Positions 44,256 to 56,349 of a DNA stretch of 64,000 nt are shown here, in pieces. The notes under the pieces are model-generated. The model had not been told where the DNA came from. It did not search any database and saw nothing but the letters and a program-made list of their open reading frames with translations. The stretch is from Heterocephalus glaber (lineage: Eukaryota; Chordata; Mammalia; Rodentia; Bathyergidae), in assembly GCF_000247695.1 (NCBI RefSeq), contig NW_004624743.1:7758495-7822494 (forward strand), in the 5' to 3' direction. Both the position numbers and the translations under genes were made by a program. Positions within the stretch are counted from its first letter, which is position 1. Each line of letters begins with the position of its first letter.

Positions 44256-45611
44256 ATACTCCTTTCAAATCTTAAGAATTTTATCAAATTATTGTAAACA
44301 GAGCTTTGAGGAAAATGGCCCAAACGATTTGCTTTTGCTTTTCCCCAATAGTGCTTCTAGAACACAATGAAAAATGAATTTAAGTGATACTAAGAATAAA
44401 AATGACACTAAAATTTAAACACTACCTGATTGATGGACAACCTACTCAGATAGTGGTGCCTAAATTGCTTTGAATTATGTCATGAGAGAAGTGGAGATGT
44501 ACTGGTGTTAGGTGTCCACGAAGTAAGGGTCAAGTGGCACAACAGTTTCACCTTGGATCAGGAGGGGCTTTAGGCAGAGCCCAGGACCTAAAGGCTGAAA
44601 CCGCTTAGCAACACTGAACACAAATGGAATGGTTAAAGGAAATAGTTACACCCACAATGGTGAAGAGTTAGACTTGGTAATCTTCAGATGCATTCCAGTC
44701 TGAAATCTGTTTAATATGTACATAGGTAAAACATTTATAAATTGTAAAATATAAAGTTATACTACAGTTAAAAGCTTATATATTGAACTACATACCTTTC
44801 TATTTGCAGCCAATTACCACTCCAATATAATGTTTCCTTTTATATAAATTCATTTATTCCTTTATTCATTTCAAATATGTGATGATGTAACTATAAAAAT
44901 AAACATTTAGCTATTCTGAATAACTCCAAATAGCAAATAATTTAAAAATAACTTCCACTTGACTTTGGAATCTATTACATGTATTGTTTTTCCAGAAAAT
45001 TTACCTCATAATTATGTTGTGTGAGAGTGAAATGAGTTTCTATTTCAAACTCACGCATTGAATTCTGACTGCTGGCAGACAGGAGAAGCAACCAGGGTTA
45101 ACATTTGCCATGTTACTACAGATAAGCAGGATTGATCGCCTGTGTCTTTAACCCTGGATTTGTTCCCAACTCTTGCAAGTCCAGGTTACCATCTACTGTC
45201 TTGTATTTTCTTTGGATTCTAACATGCTCTTTCCTTCCCTTTTGCAAAGCTTTTACACTGTGTGTACCCTTTGTAGGATTTGTCCACCATACCTACTACG
45301 AGCAGCACCTTCTGTTTCTGTGAAAGTCACCTCTTATACGCCAAAGGTAGGAAATGTTTTAGAGAGAGAACCTTACTGTGCTTACTGTATTTACAAGGTA
45401 TTATTTCGTATGAATAATGGTAGCCCTCTCCCTCAAACCTTCATCACAACTGAATTCAGTTCGGGTCAGCCTAGGTAAAGATTCCTTTAAAGCCTGTTTT
45501 GCTTACTGAGTTTCCCACTGGACTGGTTGTCATTCACCATTAGAACCTTGACTACCCCTCACGCTATTCATCTTATATATTTGCTCTCTGTTTTACCCAA
45601 TCCCTACATTT
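44256..45611. other. Unique stretch, nothing recognised
   Basis: A+T-rich. A 101-codon frame (45,173-45,478) has no known motif. Confidence 0.4.
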
Positions 45612-45735
45612 TTGTTTGTTCGTTGTTTGTTTTGTGGTGCTGAGCTATATCCCCAGCCCAACACGACTTGTTTGGTGGTAGGGATCAAATCCAAGGACTG
45701 GATCATGATCGAACTATATCCTCAATCCTTTCTTA
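45612..45735 (-). mobile_element. Degraded ID SINE relics
   Basis: 'gctgagctatatccccagcc' and, further on, 'tggtagggatcaaatccaag' with 'gaactatatcctcaatcctt' look like two overlapping reverse-strand ID remnants. Confidence 0.6.
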
Positions 45736-45994
45736 ATTTTGTTTTGAATAGTTCATCTCAACCAACAACCTTAAAATATTTGATTTTGTATATTATAGTG
45801 TTTCAAAGACCTATGCCCTGGGTGCTAGTACAATAAATTTTGACCTCTAAAATACAATAAACTGGATTTATTAGCTCTTTTATAATCGAAACATTAATAG
45901 TCACTTATTCCACAAGGGTCAACCTACTGTTATTCTTAGTACAACGTTATTGATTACTAAGTTTCTCAATACACTTATTTAAACCTTTGGGGCT
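45736..45994. other. Short unassigned A+T-rich stretch
   Basis: Nothing recognised. Confidence 0.4.
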
Positions 45995-46844
45995 TCGTTC
46001 ATCTATTTATTCATTCCATGATATTAGTGACTGAGCACTATGGTCCAACACTCTTCTAGGTGCTCTGGGTGCTGTAGGTAATGCAGAAGACTGAGTGCTT
46101 ATTCTCATGGAGGATGTTTTCCATTGGGAGAGCTGGACAACCAACAGGCTGTGATAAGAGTTGTTAGGGGAAAACAATGGACTGAGCGTGCAGGTTACGA
46201 CGGGGATTCGGTGTTCAGGAAGACATCTGAGGAGGTGCCACAGGGGGTGACTGCCAAACGACCCAACCCAACCAAACAATAAGACTGGCCAACGTGAGAA
46301 CCGAGGCATTAGAGCAGATGCGAGGGCCGTCCTTCGTAAGGCTGGCGTGTTGATGGGCGCGCCCTCTGGCTGGAATCCGTGAGTGAGCAGAAGAGTCGAA
46401 CGAAATGAGATGGGGGATGTAGGTCACAAAGAACATTGTAAGCTCTAGAAGGAGGCGGCTGTGGGAACGCATTAGAGGGCTTGTTCAGTGAATGGCCACT
46501 CTGAATTATATTTTTTAAAAGATTATTTGTTGAGTGGAAACTAGACTATCAGGTAGCAAAGTAGAAGCACAAAGACGGGTCTTAGCCAGCCTTTGCTATC
46601 ATTTAAGGGACAGATGCTGGCAGCTGGGACTGAAGCAGTGACCATGGGGATACTGAGGAGCAGACAGATTCAGGATATATATTGAAAGTAACACTCCTAC
46701 AACCTGCTGCAGCATTCATGGAAGATAATGGAATTATGAAATTAGGTAGACTCCTAGGGTTACTTCCCCGAGGTGCTGGGTGACGATGGTGTGATTTGCT
46801 ACAGGGGTGAAGATTACAGGAAAGGAAGATTGTTGGGAGGGGCA

Positions 46845-47307
46845 ATGCTGTAATTTGGATCCTCAGTATTTTCCAAAGGCCTGTGTTAAAGACTTGGCTT
46901 CTAGGGCTGGGATTTAGCTCAGTGGTTTCGCCGCCTGCTGCTCAAGCTCAAGGACCCAAGTTCAATCCCCGGTACCAAAAAAAAAAGAAAAAAAAAAAAG
47001 ACTTGGCTTCTAACTTGGCACTACTGGGAGGTGCTGCAACCTTTTGTGTGCGTGAGGGGTCCTAGTGAGAGGCAATCAGCTCGCCGTGCCAGGCCCTTGA
47101 AGGGGTCAAGGCAACCTCAACTCCTTCCTCTTCATCACTCTCTCTGGCATCCCAGCCATAAGGTGAAAGGCATTGCTCACTGCATGCCCCAGCCACAGTG
47201 TGCTTCCACACACTCACCCCGTGAACCGTAAGCCAAAAATAAACTATTTCTCTCTATCAGTTGATTTATATCAGGTATTTGTTGTGGCAATGAAAAGCTG
47301 ACCAACA
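46845..47307 (+). mobile_element. ERVL-MaLR (MST-type) solo LTR inside L2
   Basis: Order: 'taatttggatcctcagtatt', 'ccaaaggcctgtgttaaaga', 'ctactgggaggtgctgcaac', 'tccttcctcttcatcactct', 'gtaagccaaaaataaactat' (AATAAA), 'gtatttgttgtggcaatgaa' and closing 'gctgaccaaca'. Complete apart from the SINE it contains. Confidence 0.9.
46904..46996 (+). mobile_element. ID SINE inside the MaLR LTR, perfect duplication
   Basis: 'gggctgggatttagctcagt' opens it and an A-rich tail closes it. The 16-bp word aaagacttggcttcta stands on both sides (46,888-46,903 and 46,997-47,012) with no mismatch. Removing it restores the LTR consensus order. Confidence 0.95.
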
Positions 47308-47480
47308 GGGGCAGGGACCATTATTTTCTTTTGGATGTTAATTTTTGAGATGCCTATTAAATTTCCAGTAGAGTTCTCAAGCAGGCAGTTAGACTTTGAG
47401 TCTGGATGTTGGGTGGCATCAAGGCTGGAGATATAATTATGGAAGGACAAAATGAGATCAAATAAAACAATACATTTAAA

Positions 47481-48981
47481 TCAGTTTTTTATAATTAGCA
47501 CTCAATATGATCTCTTGGTTCTCTTTTATGGTGGGAAGAATCTAAAGGGATTCTCATCATTTTGTTCTAAAAGTGGAGGTATATGCAGAAAGCTATTACT
47601 GTAAGGTAATCCTTTTCCAAACATTTATTTTAAGGATGGAAAATTCATCATGACAACTTCCTTTTGATGTGCTTATATGATGAGAAGAGGGGGAAAAGGA
47701 ACCTTCTCTTCACTCTCAGATTCCTATTTAAGAATCTCTGAAGGAAAACTGTTCACACAGTTTCTAGAAATATTATCAACTTTACAGCATATCATCCAAG
47801 AACAAGAGTCAGAAATTCCATAAGCTAACTTAATCTTGTGAGATTTCCCAGCAGATGTCATTGATAGAGAAGTTCACTCAGAATTCCAATAAGCAGATAA
47901 ATATTTGTGTGGTTTTCCATAGAAAATTCCCATTTTGTATCTTTAAAATTTCTTCTTTGCTCATCATTACAACAGTCATATCAGTGTCTGGTCCCCCATA
48001 GATTTATTATGATGACATAATAAATATACACATGATCACTTTCACTCCTTGACATTTATTAGTAAAATCTCTTAAATATTGCAGGAATGTGTACCTGGGT
48101 GACCCTACATAGCAAGCTAAAACCACCACTCTATATTTTAAAATTCCACAAGGAGTTGTGAACACATGGCATCCAGTTTTGTGTTTTAATGTTAACCAAG
48201 TGAACCTTGCCATGTTAAATTTTTATGACTATAGAAACAAGGTTTCCTCTTTCTATGCATGATTGTTAATTATAATTTGATCAGAACAACTTTGAAAATT
48301 CTCGTTGCCTCTTTCATCATTACTGCAGATAGAGTTGGAAAACTAAATAAATCTCTAATTCAGTGCGTTTATCCACTGGTATGTATGTATGTTGTTTTTG
48401 TTGTTGTTGACACTTTGGTTGTGCTTTGTATTAGTGTGGTAGTAGGAACTCCTTCCTAAATGGGTCTATTTATAATCCCTGAGGAGCACTATAAAAAGTG
48501 CAACTACTGAGACCCAAGAGAACTATTCTTGGTATCTCCCCAGCCATATGCATTTCAACCACTCATGTCATGTCATATAACAAGCTTTGAAGTTATAGAG
48601 TCTTCTGTCAGTAGTAATGCTTCTGGTAATTCACTGTTCTCTCCTCTTTTAATGCACATAACTCTTAATCTACATCAGACCCTGTGTTAGCCTTAAAAAA
48701 TTCTAATGTCATACCAATTGCACTTAACAATGTTTCAAATTCTAGGAAAAGAATTCTTGTTATTACTTGACATATGTGCAACATTTAATGTCTGTTATTT
48801 AACTGCTGTTTATTGGCTCTTTGCATTTCAAATGAATTGTGACATTTTCTTTTCCATTGTCTTATTAATAATGTTCCAAACGCATTATGCAAAAATAGTC
48901 ATCTTTAACAATGAAGCAACAGAAAAATTCCAATTCTTATTACACAAATGAAAGCTCAAAATGCAATTAATAGATTATCTT
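47481..48981. other. 1.5 kb unique, A+T-rich
   Basis: No repeat recognised apart from a short (TTG)n near 48,392. Frames of 81 codons or fewer. Confidence 0.4.
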
Positions 48982-49340
48982 AATTACTTTCCCATCACTG
49001 GGACTCAATACCCAACAACCATGACTCAAAGGAGGAGAGGTTTATTTTGGCTCATGGTTTGCAGATTTCAGTACATAATTGACTGGCTCCAAGGCAAATG
49101 GCATGGCAAGGAGAATGGGTTATGGCATGGCAGCAAAGTGAAATGGAAGAGGAGCAGGAAGGGAGACAGACCCTTCCAGGCCATGCCCACAGTGACTGCC
49201 TCTTCTGTCCAGACCCCTCCTTCCAACAGTAATTCAGCTAGAAGCCCCATGATCCACTCATCTCCAAAAAGCCCCACCTCTGAGCACTTGAGGTTTGGGA
49301 GGACATCTAGACATGAACCAGAACTTAGATATATTGGGGT
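48982..49340 (-). mobile_element. ERVL-MaLR LTR (reverse strand)
   Basis: 'ctttcccatcactgggactc', 'ggagaggtttattttggctc' (inverted AATAAA), 'atggtttgcagatttcagta', 'agccccacctctgagcactt', 'gacatctagacatgaaccag' mirror an MT/MST LTR. The 129-codon forward frame at 48,961-49,350 lies within it and is therefore not a gene. Confidence 0.8.
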
Positions 49341-50759
49341 AAATAATTAAAATTCATTCATTTGATGCACTTTAATGTTCCAGTTATTGTGTTATTGATA
49401 GGGGAATACAAAGATGAATTTCATACACTCCCTGCCTCCCCCAAGCCTTAACAGGTAGTAGAGAGAACTGGACATGCAAAACAGTGAGCAGACCTAAGCA
49501 TTTACACTAACTACGATCGTAAAATGTGGAGGCGGGGAGGAAGCATTCTCAATTCTGCCATAACAGACTCCACAGAAGAGATGTCCCTTTAAAGAAAAGT
49601 AAACCACATTGCCAGCATTATCCTCGTTCCCTTTACAGAATAGTTTTATTAAAAAAAAAAAAAAAGAACAGTTGTCTTTAACAATAACAATGTGTTTGTT
49701 TCTGTGATGCCTAACCATCTTTTGAAATACAAAAATTTGAACAACTTGTTTTTCAGTTCACCAGGATGCAGCCCTGAAATCGTTTGGTTGATAATAAAAA
49801 TACACACACGATTTAGATATAACCCAGGATCCTGCCCGGAATCTTCAAAGCCTTTGAAGTTACATCTTTTTGCCTGTCCAGCCTGATGATTGTCTCTCTA
49901 TAAATGAACTCAACTGTCATTTGAGTGCTGACTCATAAATATGAAGTGTGTTATACAACAACACTATATAAATACATTTTAATACATACATTATTTTTAA
50001 AATTCACTAGCTTGTATTTTGGTACCCAATGTGAATCCTACTACTTTTAGTTTCTCTGTCGGCCTAACAATTTTCATTGTAGATTTTTTTCCTTTGACTT
50101 TCCTTTTAGTGAAGAAACAGAAGAAAATAACAGGAAAATAAACAGGGTTTCTAAGAAAAATAAAGGGAGAACAGGTATAGGAACAAATGAGAGTTAATTT
50201 ACCATCTTGAAATACACACAATAAATCCTGTTTATTAATCTTGGAATTAATTAAAGGATAAAATTTTCTTATTTTATAAAAATTTCAGGGTCTCCTCTCT
50301 CACCTGTCATTTACCCATCAACCTAAAGATTTGTGCTCAAACCAGTTCACTTTAAATTGCCCTTGAGAAGCTCACAGTAACTCCTCGTATTTTGAGTTTT
50401 TGGCCCTTTGATACTGGTGCCAGTATGCATAGCTTAAAAATTGTCGCTGCCTTGATTTAGGAGTCTAGAGTTTTCTTCCACCTATTTGGTCAGCCTGTCA
50501 AGATACTCTTTTTAAGGTGATCTTAGAACTTAGATGCTTTGGTGTTTGGTCTCGGGCACTTTTCTGCTCATACTTTTTGCTGGTAGTTCTCAGCTTCTTT
50601 TTGAGTCATTGATGCCTTTGAGAATCTGAACAAAGCTCTGTGTCTACTCCAGAAAAATGTGCATGGATATGTATGAAAAGGTTTTGTTGGGTTTTTTTTT
50701 TTTGCATGATTGAAGCTGCTTCACAAGGTAAGACTCATCCCCTGGCTTTATATGATTTC
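49341..50759. other. 1.4 kb unique stretch
   Basis: Poly-A near 49,650 and poly-T near 50,693. No named element or gene. Confidence 0.4.
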
Positions 50760-51326
50760 ATGATGTAATGTGCTCCACTTGACATCGACATGCTAATTCC
50801 CAAATTTATACTTCCTGCTCAGATCTGTTTGACCCATACGCCAAACTCATCCAGATGCCTACAGGGCTCTCTCCTCTGTCTTTCAGTATCTCAACTCCAA
50901 CGCGTGTAGCGTCACTTAGCATCTTCTTCTGGCCCCAGGCCTCTTCACTCTCAGTCTTTGCACGTGACTCCACTGCCATTCAGTTAGGGCCAGAAACCTC
51001 TCCTTTCATACTTTTCTCCCTGTCTATCACCAAAACTGAGAATTCCATCTTCAGAACATTTTCTCGATGCCTACTTTCTCTCTATATCAATGCCTTCTCA
51101 GGCCACGAGTCATTGTTTTCCTTGAACTACTACAGCCACCTCCTAACTGCTTTTCCTCCCTGCAGCGTTTTTCTTGCACTACATCTTCTCTGTGTCCATG
51201 CACATGAACATTCGATCATATACATTCCCTCATGGTTTCACATAATCCTTAGGAAAAAATTCACACTCTTTGGCATTTGTTCATCAGAAACTGGAAGAGT
51301 CTCCGAAGCAGAGTAGCTACTCAGGG
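50760..51326 (+). mobile_element. L2 LINE relic (forward strand)
   Basis: 'tcccaaatttatacttcctg', 'ctcatccagatgcctacagg', 'ctatcaccaaaactgagaat', 'ctactacagccacctcctaa' follow the L2 consensus in sense order, the complement of blocks seen at 47.3 kb. The longest open frame of the window (153 codons, 50,855-51,316) lies inside it and is the pyrimidine-rich L2 body, not a gene. Confidence 0.65.
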
Positions 51327-52056
51327 TATTAGTCTCTTAGGGGTGTTCTATCAAAGTACAAATTCTCCTTCACTCACAATGGGATTACATCTTAATATAT
51401 GATGGGGTCAAGCACCCTGAACTGGTCATAAGTTGAAAATATTCTAAGTGGAAATGCACTAAATACACTTGACCTACCAAGCATCATGCTGAGCAGCGCA
51501 GTGCAAAGTCGACCTCTGATGGTTTCCCCTTGTGGTCACACAGCTGACAGGTATGCAGGGCCACTGACACTTCTCATCATCTGGAGAGAGTTTGTACTGC
51601 ACATCACTGACCCAGGAGGACATCAGAATTCAAAGTTGGAGGTACAGACTCTGTCAAATGCGTATCACTTTGATGCAGTTGTGAAGGCGAGCCTCGGTAA
51701 ATCAGGGGTGTCTTTACCTCAGACTGGTGGCTTAACACAGGAGAAGTGAATTCTTGCACAGTGCTGGAGGCTGGAAGTTATGGGAGAAGGTGCTGGCAGT
51801 GTCGGGCTCACTCTGACATCTCTGGTGGAGGATGCTCTTCTACTTCTCACTCTCCAGGTGTCTTCAGCAGCCACAGGGCAGTCTTCCCTCTGTCACTCCT
51901 CTTACAAAAACACCAGTCATGTGGGGTTAAAGTGCACTCTGATGCACCCATTTTAACTTGATTACATTTGTAAGAATCCTATTTGAAAACATGGTTCTGT
52001 TCATGAATATGCATTTGGAACTTCAACCCAACTTTTGGGTCCATGGTCCAATTCAC
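51327..52056 (-). mobile_element. MLT1-type MaLR LTR (reverse strand) split by Tigger
   Basis: Left remnant: 'tattagtctcttaggggtg', 'ttctatcaaagta'. It resumes at 51,717 with 'cctcagactggtggcttaac', 'gtgctggaggctggaagtta', 'cagccacagggcagtcttcc', 'aaaacaccagtcatgtgggg', 'ggtccatggtccaattcaca'. Removing 51,359-51,716 rejoins the LTR consensus exactly. Confidence 0.88.
51359..51714 (-). mobile_element. MER2-like Tigger element with TA duplication
   Basis: Starts 'caaattctccttcactcaca', continues 'ctggtcataagttgaaaata', 'aaatacacttgacctaccaa', 'aaatgcgtatcactttgatg' and ends near 'ggtaaatcaggggtgtctt'. TA stands on both sides (51,357-51,358 and 51,715-51,716). Length 356 bp equals a full-length MER2 and the orientation is reversed. 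It has no coding capacity: the 87-codon frame inside is chance. Confidence 0.9.
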
Positions 52057-52084
52057 AATATTTAGTAAATAGGCCCAGGAAATG

Positions 52085-52270
52085 TGTTGATATTTCCGTA
52101 CGTGTCTCATAGTGTTCACAGTACTCATTTAATCCTTATGATAAATCCCAGAAATACTATTCATCTCTTAACTGATAAAGAACTGGGCAGGGAGGTTAAA
52201 TACTTTGTATAGGTCACATGACTAGTAAGTGACAAAATAGAGATTCTAGTCCAAATAGTAAATTTGTTGA
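52085..52270 (-). mobile_element. MIR SINE
   Basis: 'tcacagtactcatttaatcc', 'ttatgataaatcccagaaat', 'cagggaggttaaatactttg', 'ggtcacatgactagtaagtg' are reverse-strand MIR in order. Confidence 0.82.
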
Positions 52271-53039
52271 ATGAATGAATTAAACAATGATATAACTGCT
52301 CACATGACCTTATAATAAATATATGTTGAATGATGAATGAGGACTCATGAGTTTCTTTTGATGAGCATTGTAGAATAAAAATATGAATGCTATGCAAGGG
52401 CATTCGGAAGCTACTTGGTGAACCTCTGAGTCTTTTGATTCAAGGACTCCATCCCCTGCCTGTCTGCAACATCTCAATGCTATACCATACTGACCTTTTG
52501 TCTCCTTGAAGCACTGTCAATCATTCCCTACCACTTCCTCTTCTCTCTGATGCTTAATAAAACCTGCAGCCTTAATCTCTTATACTTCTCCAGCCTTTTA
52601 ATTTAAGGTTCAAAATCGGTGCCGTTGATATTTGACCTTGGCTGTGCATGCCAGCGTGGCTTCCTGCTAACTCTGGGTGTTCTTCCTAACTGTAACTTGG
52701 TGCAACTGAGCTCTACCCTGGCTGTGCGGTTAGTGCCCAGCTTCTTCAAAAGAGGTTGGTGGATTCAGTTGGGCAGATCCGGAGCCAGAGGATCAGGATT
52801 TGGGTTTGGCCTATGGTCCAGGGGAAGGCATCAAGAACCCCATAGAGGGACAGACAGTAATTAAGCTTCACAGCGATGCGCCAAGAGTGGAATATAACTC
52901 TTTTGTTCAACAAATATCCTTCAAAAGAGTCTTGTAAGTCTTCGTGCTGGAGGTTCAAGATATGGAAGAAGAACAATGCAGAATCCTGAGCCACATGAAG
53001 ACTCAAGAGAAGATTCTCAAAAAAGTGACTGAGAAAAAT
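52271..53039. other. Unassigned; possible L2 trace at 52,430-52,600
   Basis: 52,440-52,530 is pyrimidine-rich and recalls a sense L2. The remainder, with an 81-codon forward frame (52,619-52,864), was not recognised. Confidence 0.35.
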
Positions 53040-53145
53040 GGGGAAAAAGAAGAATTATGACATATTATGTACAGGTAAAAATTTTCTATGATGAATGTGA
53101 TCTTTATGTCTGACAAATATATACTAACAAAAATTTTTAAAATAA
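53040..53145 (+). mobile_element. L1 3' tail fragment, type A
   Basis: 'atgatgaatgtgatctttat' and 'gacaaatatatactaacaaa' match the tail seen at 20.8 and 24.5 kb. Almost only the 3' terminus is present. Confidence 0.65.
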
Positions 53146-54384
53146 CATCCTTGAGATGGAAAATATTATACAATGGAGAAGAGATTAGTGGTATTAGGAA
53201 TTAGAGAGGACAATGTGATTATAAAAGACCAACATTAGAAAAATTTTGTAATGCTAGGACTTTTTGAATCTTGACTGTGGTAGTGATTACACAAATGTAT
53301 ACATGTGATAAAATGAAACACACAGTGCATGTAAAACTGGTGAAATCAGAATAAAATTGGTGGATTGTATCAATGTAACAAGGGGGAAACTGAAATTACA
53401 GAGTAGGTCAGGCACATTTTGATCCGCTTCAGTTGGGCCACTTGTGTGTGTAGGGTTCATTTCCTCTGACATACACAAACTAGGAAAAAAACCCTCCTTC
53501 GACTTTTAAAATACTGATGAAACCAGTATAATGTATTTTTAAGAGCTATGTCCACCATATGCATATATTTGAACTGAAATATTCGAGATTAAAAACAAGA
53601 AAGAAATATTTGAGTTGATGCACTTTGGTGGCAAGAGAGAATTTGTAATCACGTGTCTTTATGCACATAAATAATTTTTCAAGAACATAAAAAATAAGTC
53701 AAATATAACCTAAAATGTTTCTGATCAATCAAGAGAGCTATCAAAAGTCTGAGTTTGGGACCCTCAGGAATTTTTATTCAGATGTCTTGAATTGACTATT
53801 TTGGATGTACTTACTTTTAGTTCTCATTGCTTAATTTTTCCACATCATGAAATAACAGTAAATGTTCTATACTTTTAAATAAATTGTTGTTAGTGAATAT
53901 GTGCATATACCTTAGAAGTGTCAATTACTAGCGGAAGATTTACAATGAAATATAGTGGGTTTCTGCCTCATCACCTGCTCCTCCAAGGGCACTTGCCACT
54001 CTTTCAGCTATTTCAGCAAATATTTTCCCATCTGCATACTTCTAAATAAGGTGGACACTGCTGTCTTTTGGTGCATTCATTTCAGACATTGTTTCTTCTC
54101 CTTCTGTTTATGTGGATGATGATTTAGAGCTTTGTAATATTTTATCTTTCTCCTCTCTTTCAAACAGTATAATGTTTATTACTTATATTATCATATAACA
54201 TTCGGATATTTTCAGAGTCACATGGAGTATAATTATTATATTTCCTCTAACTTTTATGTGTTCCTAAAGTTGTTGATTCCTTTGAAGTTTTTTTTTCAGT
54301 TATTTAATCTTCTTTTTTACCTGTGCTAATTTTCCCCTTCCTTCACAAACTCAAGGATTTTTAAAGTTTCTTTCGAATTAGTCT
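53146..54384. other. 1.2 kb unique A+T-rich stretch
   Basis: Nothing named. Confidence 0.4.
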
Positions 54385-54735
54385 ATGTTTGCAATCTGTA
54401 ATAATTGCATTCATCATAGGGGACTGGTCCTTGCATACATATTGCATCTTTGTTACTTTTATTTCCCTCTTCCCTCCTCCCTCCTGCTATCCCCAAATCT
54501 TATTCCCATGTCCACAGTCTTCCTCCTTGTTTCCCATCATCTATCTTTTGTTTTGTTCTTTAGGTTATTTATAGTTGGGGTTTCTCATATAAGAGAAACC
54601 ATACATATTTAGCCTTCTGTGTCTGACTTATTTCACTTAGCATTATGGACTCAAAGCTCAGGTGTATCCTTTTGCACAGCTGTGTAGTACTCCACTGTAT
54701 ATATGCATCACTGTTTCTTTATTCATCCATCTGTT
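54385..54735 (-). mobile_element. L1 LINE 3' end (reverse strand)
   Basis: 'gttacttttatttccctctt' and a pyrimidine-rich block, 'ggggtttctcatataagaga', 'gtctgacttatttcacttag', 'gtgtagtactccactgtata', 'attcatccatctgttgatga' match the inverted end of ORF2 plus 3' UTR. Confidence 0.88.
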
Positions 54736-56349
54736 GATGACCCTCTTAGCATAACTTGCCATGAGCTGAACCCTATCACAGCTTTTCTAGCAATCTATGT
54801 TATTTCTTGGAAGTGTCACTTAGAAGGATCATTCTCCTTTCGCTGCCCTGGTTGCTCCTCCTACCAATTTGTCAGCTCTTTTCCTGGCCATTCTTTTGTT
54901 TCCATTCTTGCTTTTGTTTCCCCTCTTGCTTCTTCAGTGTTGTTTCCCATTTCCTGGATCTAAGATGTTCTCTTTCTGGTTGCTCCTTCCTTTTGCTAAA
55001 AGACAGTGATGCGCCATCATAGTCTAGTCTTGTCTTACTACTCCTGTATACGAGGAGGGAGTGTTCATACTTGTCTGTCCTGGGATTTCATGAGGAAAAA
55101 AAATGGGCCTATAACAATCCTAACAGCGTCCATTTGCATCGTGCTTTACAGCTGGCAAGATATTTTCCTACACTTTTCTTTTCTGTGTGGGAATCCTGTA
55201 AAACGCAGAAGCCACAGGATAAACAGAGCACTATGTATTTCCCATATGCTATCTTACTGACAATCAAGGTGATGGAAAAGGAATGGAAATGACTGTTGCT
55301 GAAGTCTCCCCCTGTCAGCTCTCCAAATGCCAGCCAACCGCCCTGTGTGCTGGCGGGGATCCCTCTGGGGAGCCACTCCCCTTCTCTTGGGTAGGTGAGC
55401 CGGCAAATTGTGGTATATGGGCTAAATTGTGGTATACACTGCCTATGCTGAGCCTTCCAAAAATCACATTTAGTGGAATCTTTAAAAAGCATCCTCTTTT
55501 CCAGAGGGTTCAATCTGGAATATGATCTCCTTCTGCCTTTCCACTACTTGTAGCAGTAATTTTCTTTTAGTAAAAAGCTTTCAGTAATTGTATGTCCTTG
55601 GAGCAAAGTGAGAAGAGGGAAGAAATTCCACATCGCAGTGAATGACTCAAAAGGTACAAAAAATTAATAAAACAAAACCTCCAGGAAAGGCATAGAAAGT
55701 TATATACCGAGCTGCTCTTTTCTTTTTTAAAAGAATTTGACTTGACTTTTGTTGGCGATTTTGAAAAGATTAAGGGAGAAATCTTTCTTTCTGCCTTCAA
55801 GCCACTGCAACCTGGCTGTTGAACCATCTGCCAGGGTGGTGGGGAAACAGGCCTGGAACAACTGAACTCCTCCTCTGCCCCCCGAAAGTTGGACTGTTCC
55901 ATCCTGCTTCTCCTAAAAGCATCAAAAGAAGAGACATTATGAGATAGAGGGCATGAAAAGTTCTTAAAGGCAGTTTGCACCCATATCTAAATGAAAAGAG
56001 ATTTGTGCTACTACTAAGAAAATTCACAGGACCTTTTCACTGGAAACAGCAATTGCAATTGGAGTCCCCGGTGTCTTAACCCAGTAATTGCTGGCCCCAC
56101 TGGACGTCTCGCAAGACACTGATCTACAGACAGACAGAGGCACAACCACTTCCACAGGGCTAATGCAGTGGCCAGATTCTCGTGAGGAGAAAGCACAGGG
56201 TCCCTTTGACTGTGGACTCACAATCACAAAGCTCTCTAATCCAGACTGGACATTATTTCCAAATGAGGTCACCCATACAGCTGCAGAGCCACATGGAAAG
56301 GGATGAAAGAAGTCCATTGTGTCCCTTAAAACCCTGCCGTGGCCACTAA
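54736..56349. other. Unassigned 1.6 kb
   Basis: Two long reverse frames occur (134 codons, 55,109-55,513; 137 codons, 55,567-55,980) with no recognised domain. 55,130-55,255 has MIR3-like wording ('catttgcatcgtgctttaca', 'ccatatgctatcttactg'). No gene call. Confidence 0.35.

Larger units (their letters stand above)
45995..47480 (-). mobile_element. L2 LINE relic, split by a MaLR LTR
   Basis: Left part (45,995-46,844): 'ttcattccatgatattagtg', 'tccaacactcttctaggtgc', 'cttattctcatggaggatg', 'catctgaggaggtgccacag', 'gaccatggggatactgagga'. Right part (47,318-47,480): 'tttgagatgcctattaaatt', 'aagcaggcagttagactttg', 'gctggagatataattatgga'. These blocks are collinear with an inverted L2, so the LTR between them is a later insertion. 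Confidence 0.8.

Noticed and set aside
48961..49350. 129-codon forward frame
   Set aside because: It coincides with a reverse-strand MaLR LTR.
50855..51316. 153-codon forward open frame, longest in the window
   Set aside because: Lies inside a pyrimidine-rich L2 relic; the composition explains both the length and the Ser/Phe/Leu-rich translation.
55109..55980. Two adjacent reverse frames of 134 and 137 codons
   Set aside because: No recognisable domain, no shared frame between them, and MIR3-like wording inside the first. Not enough for a gene call.
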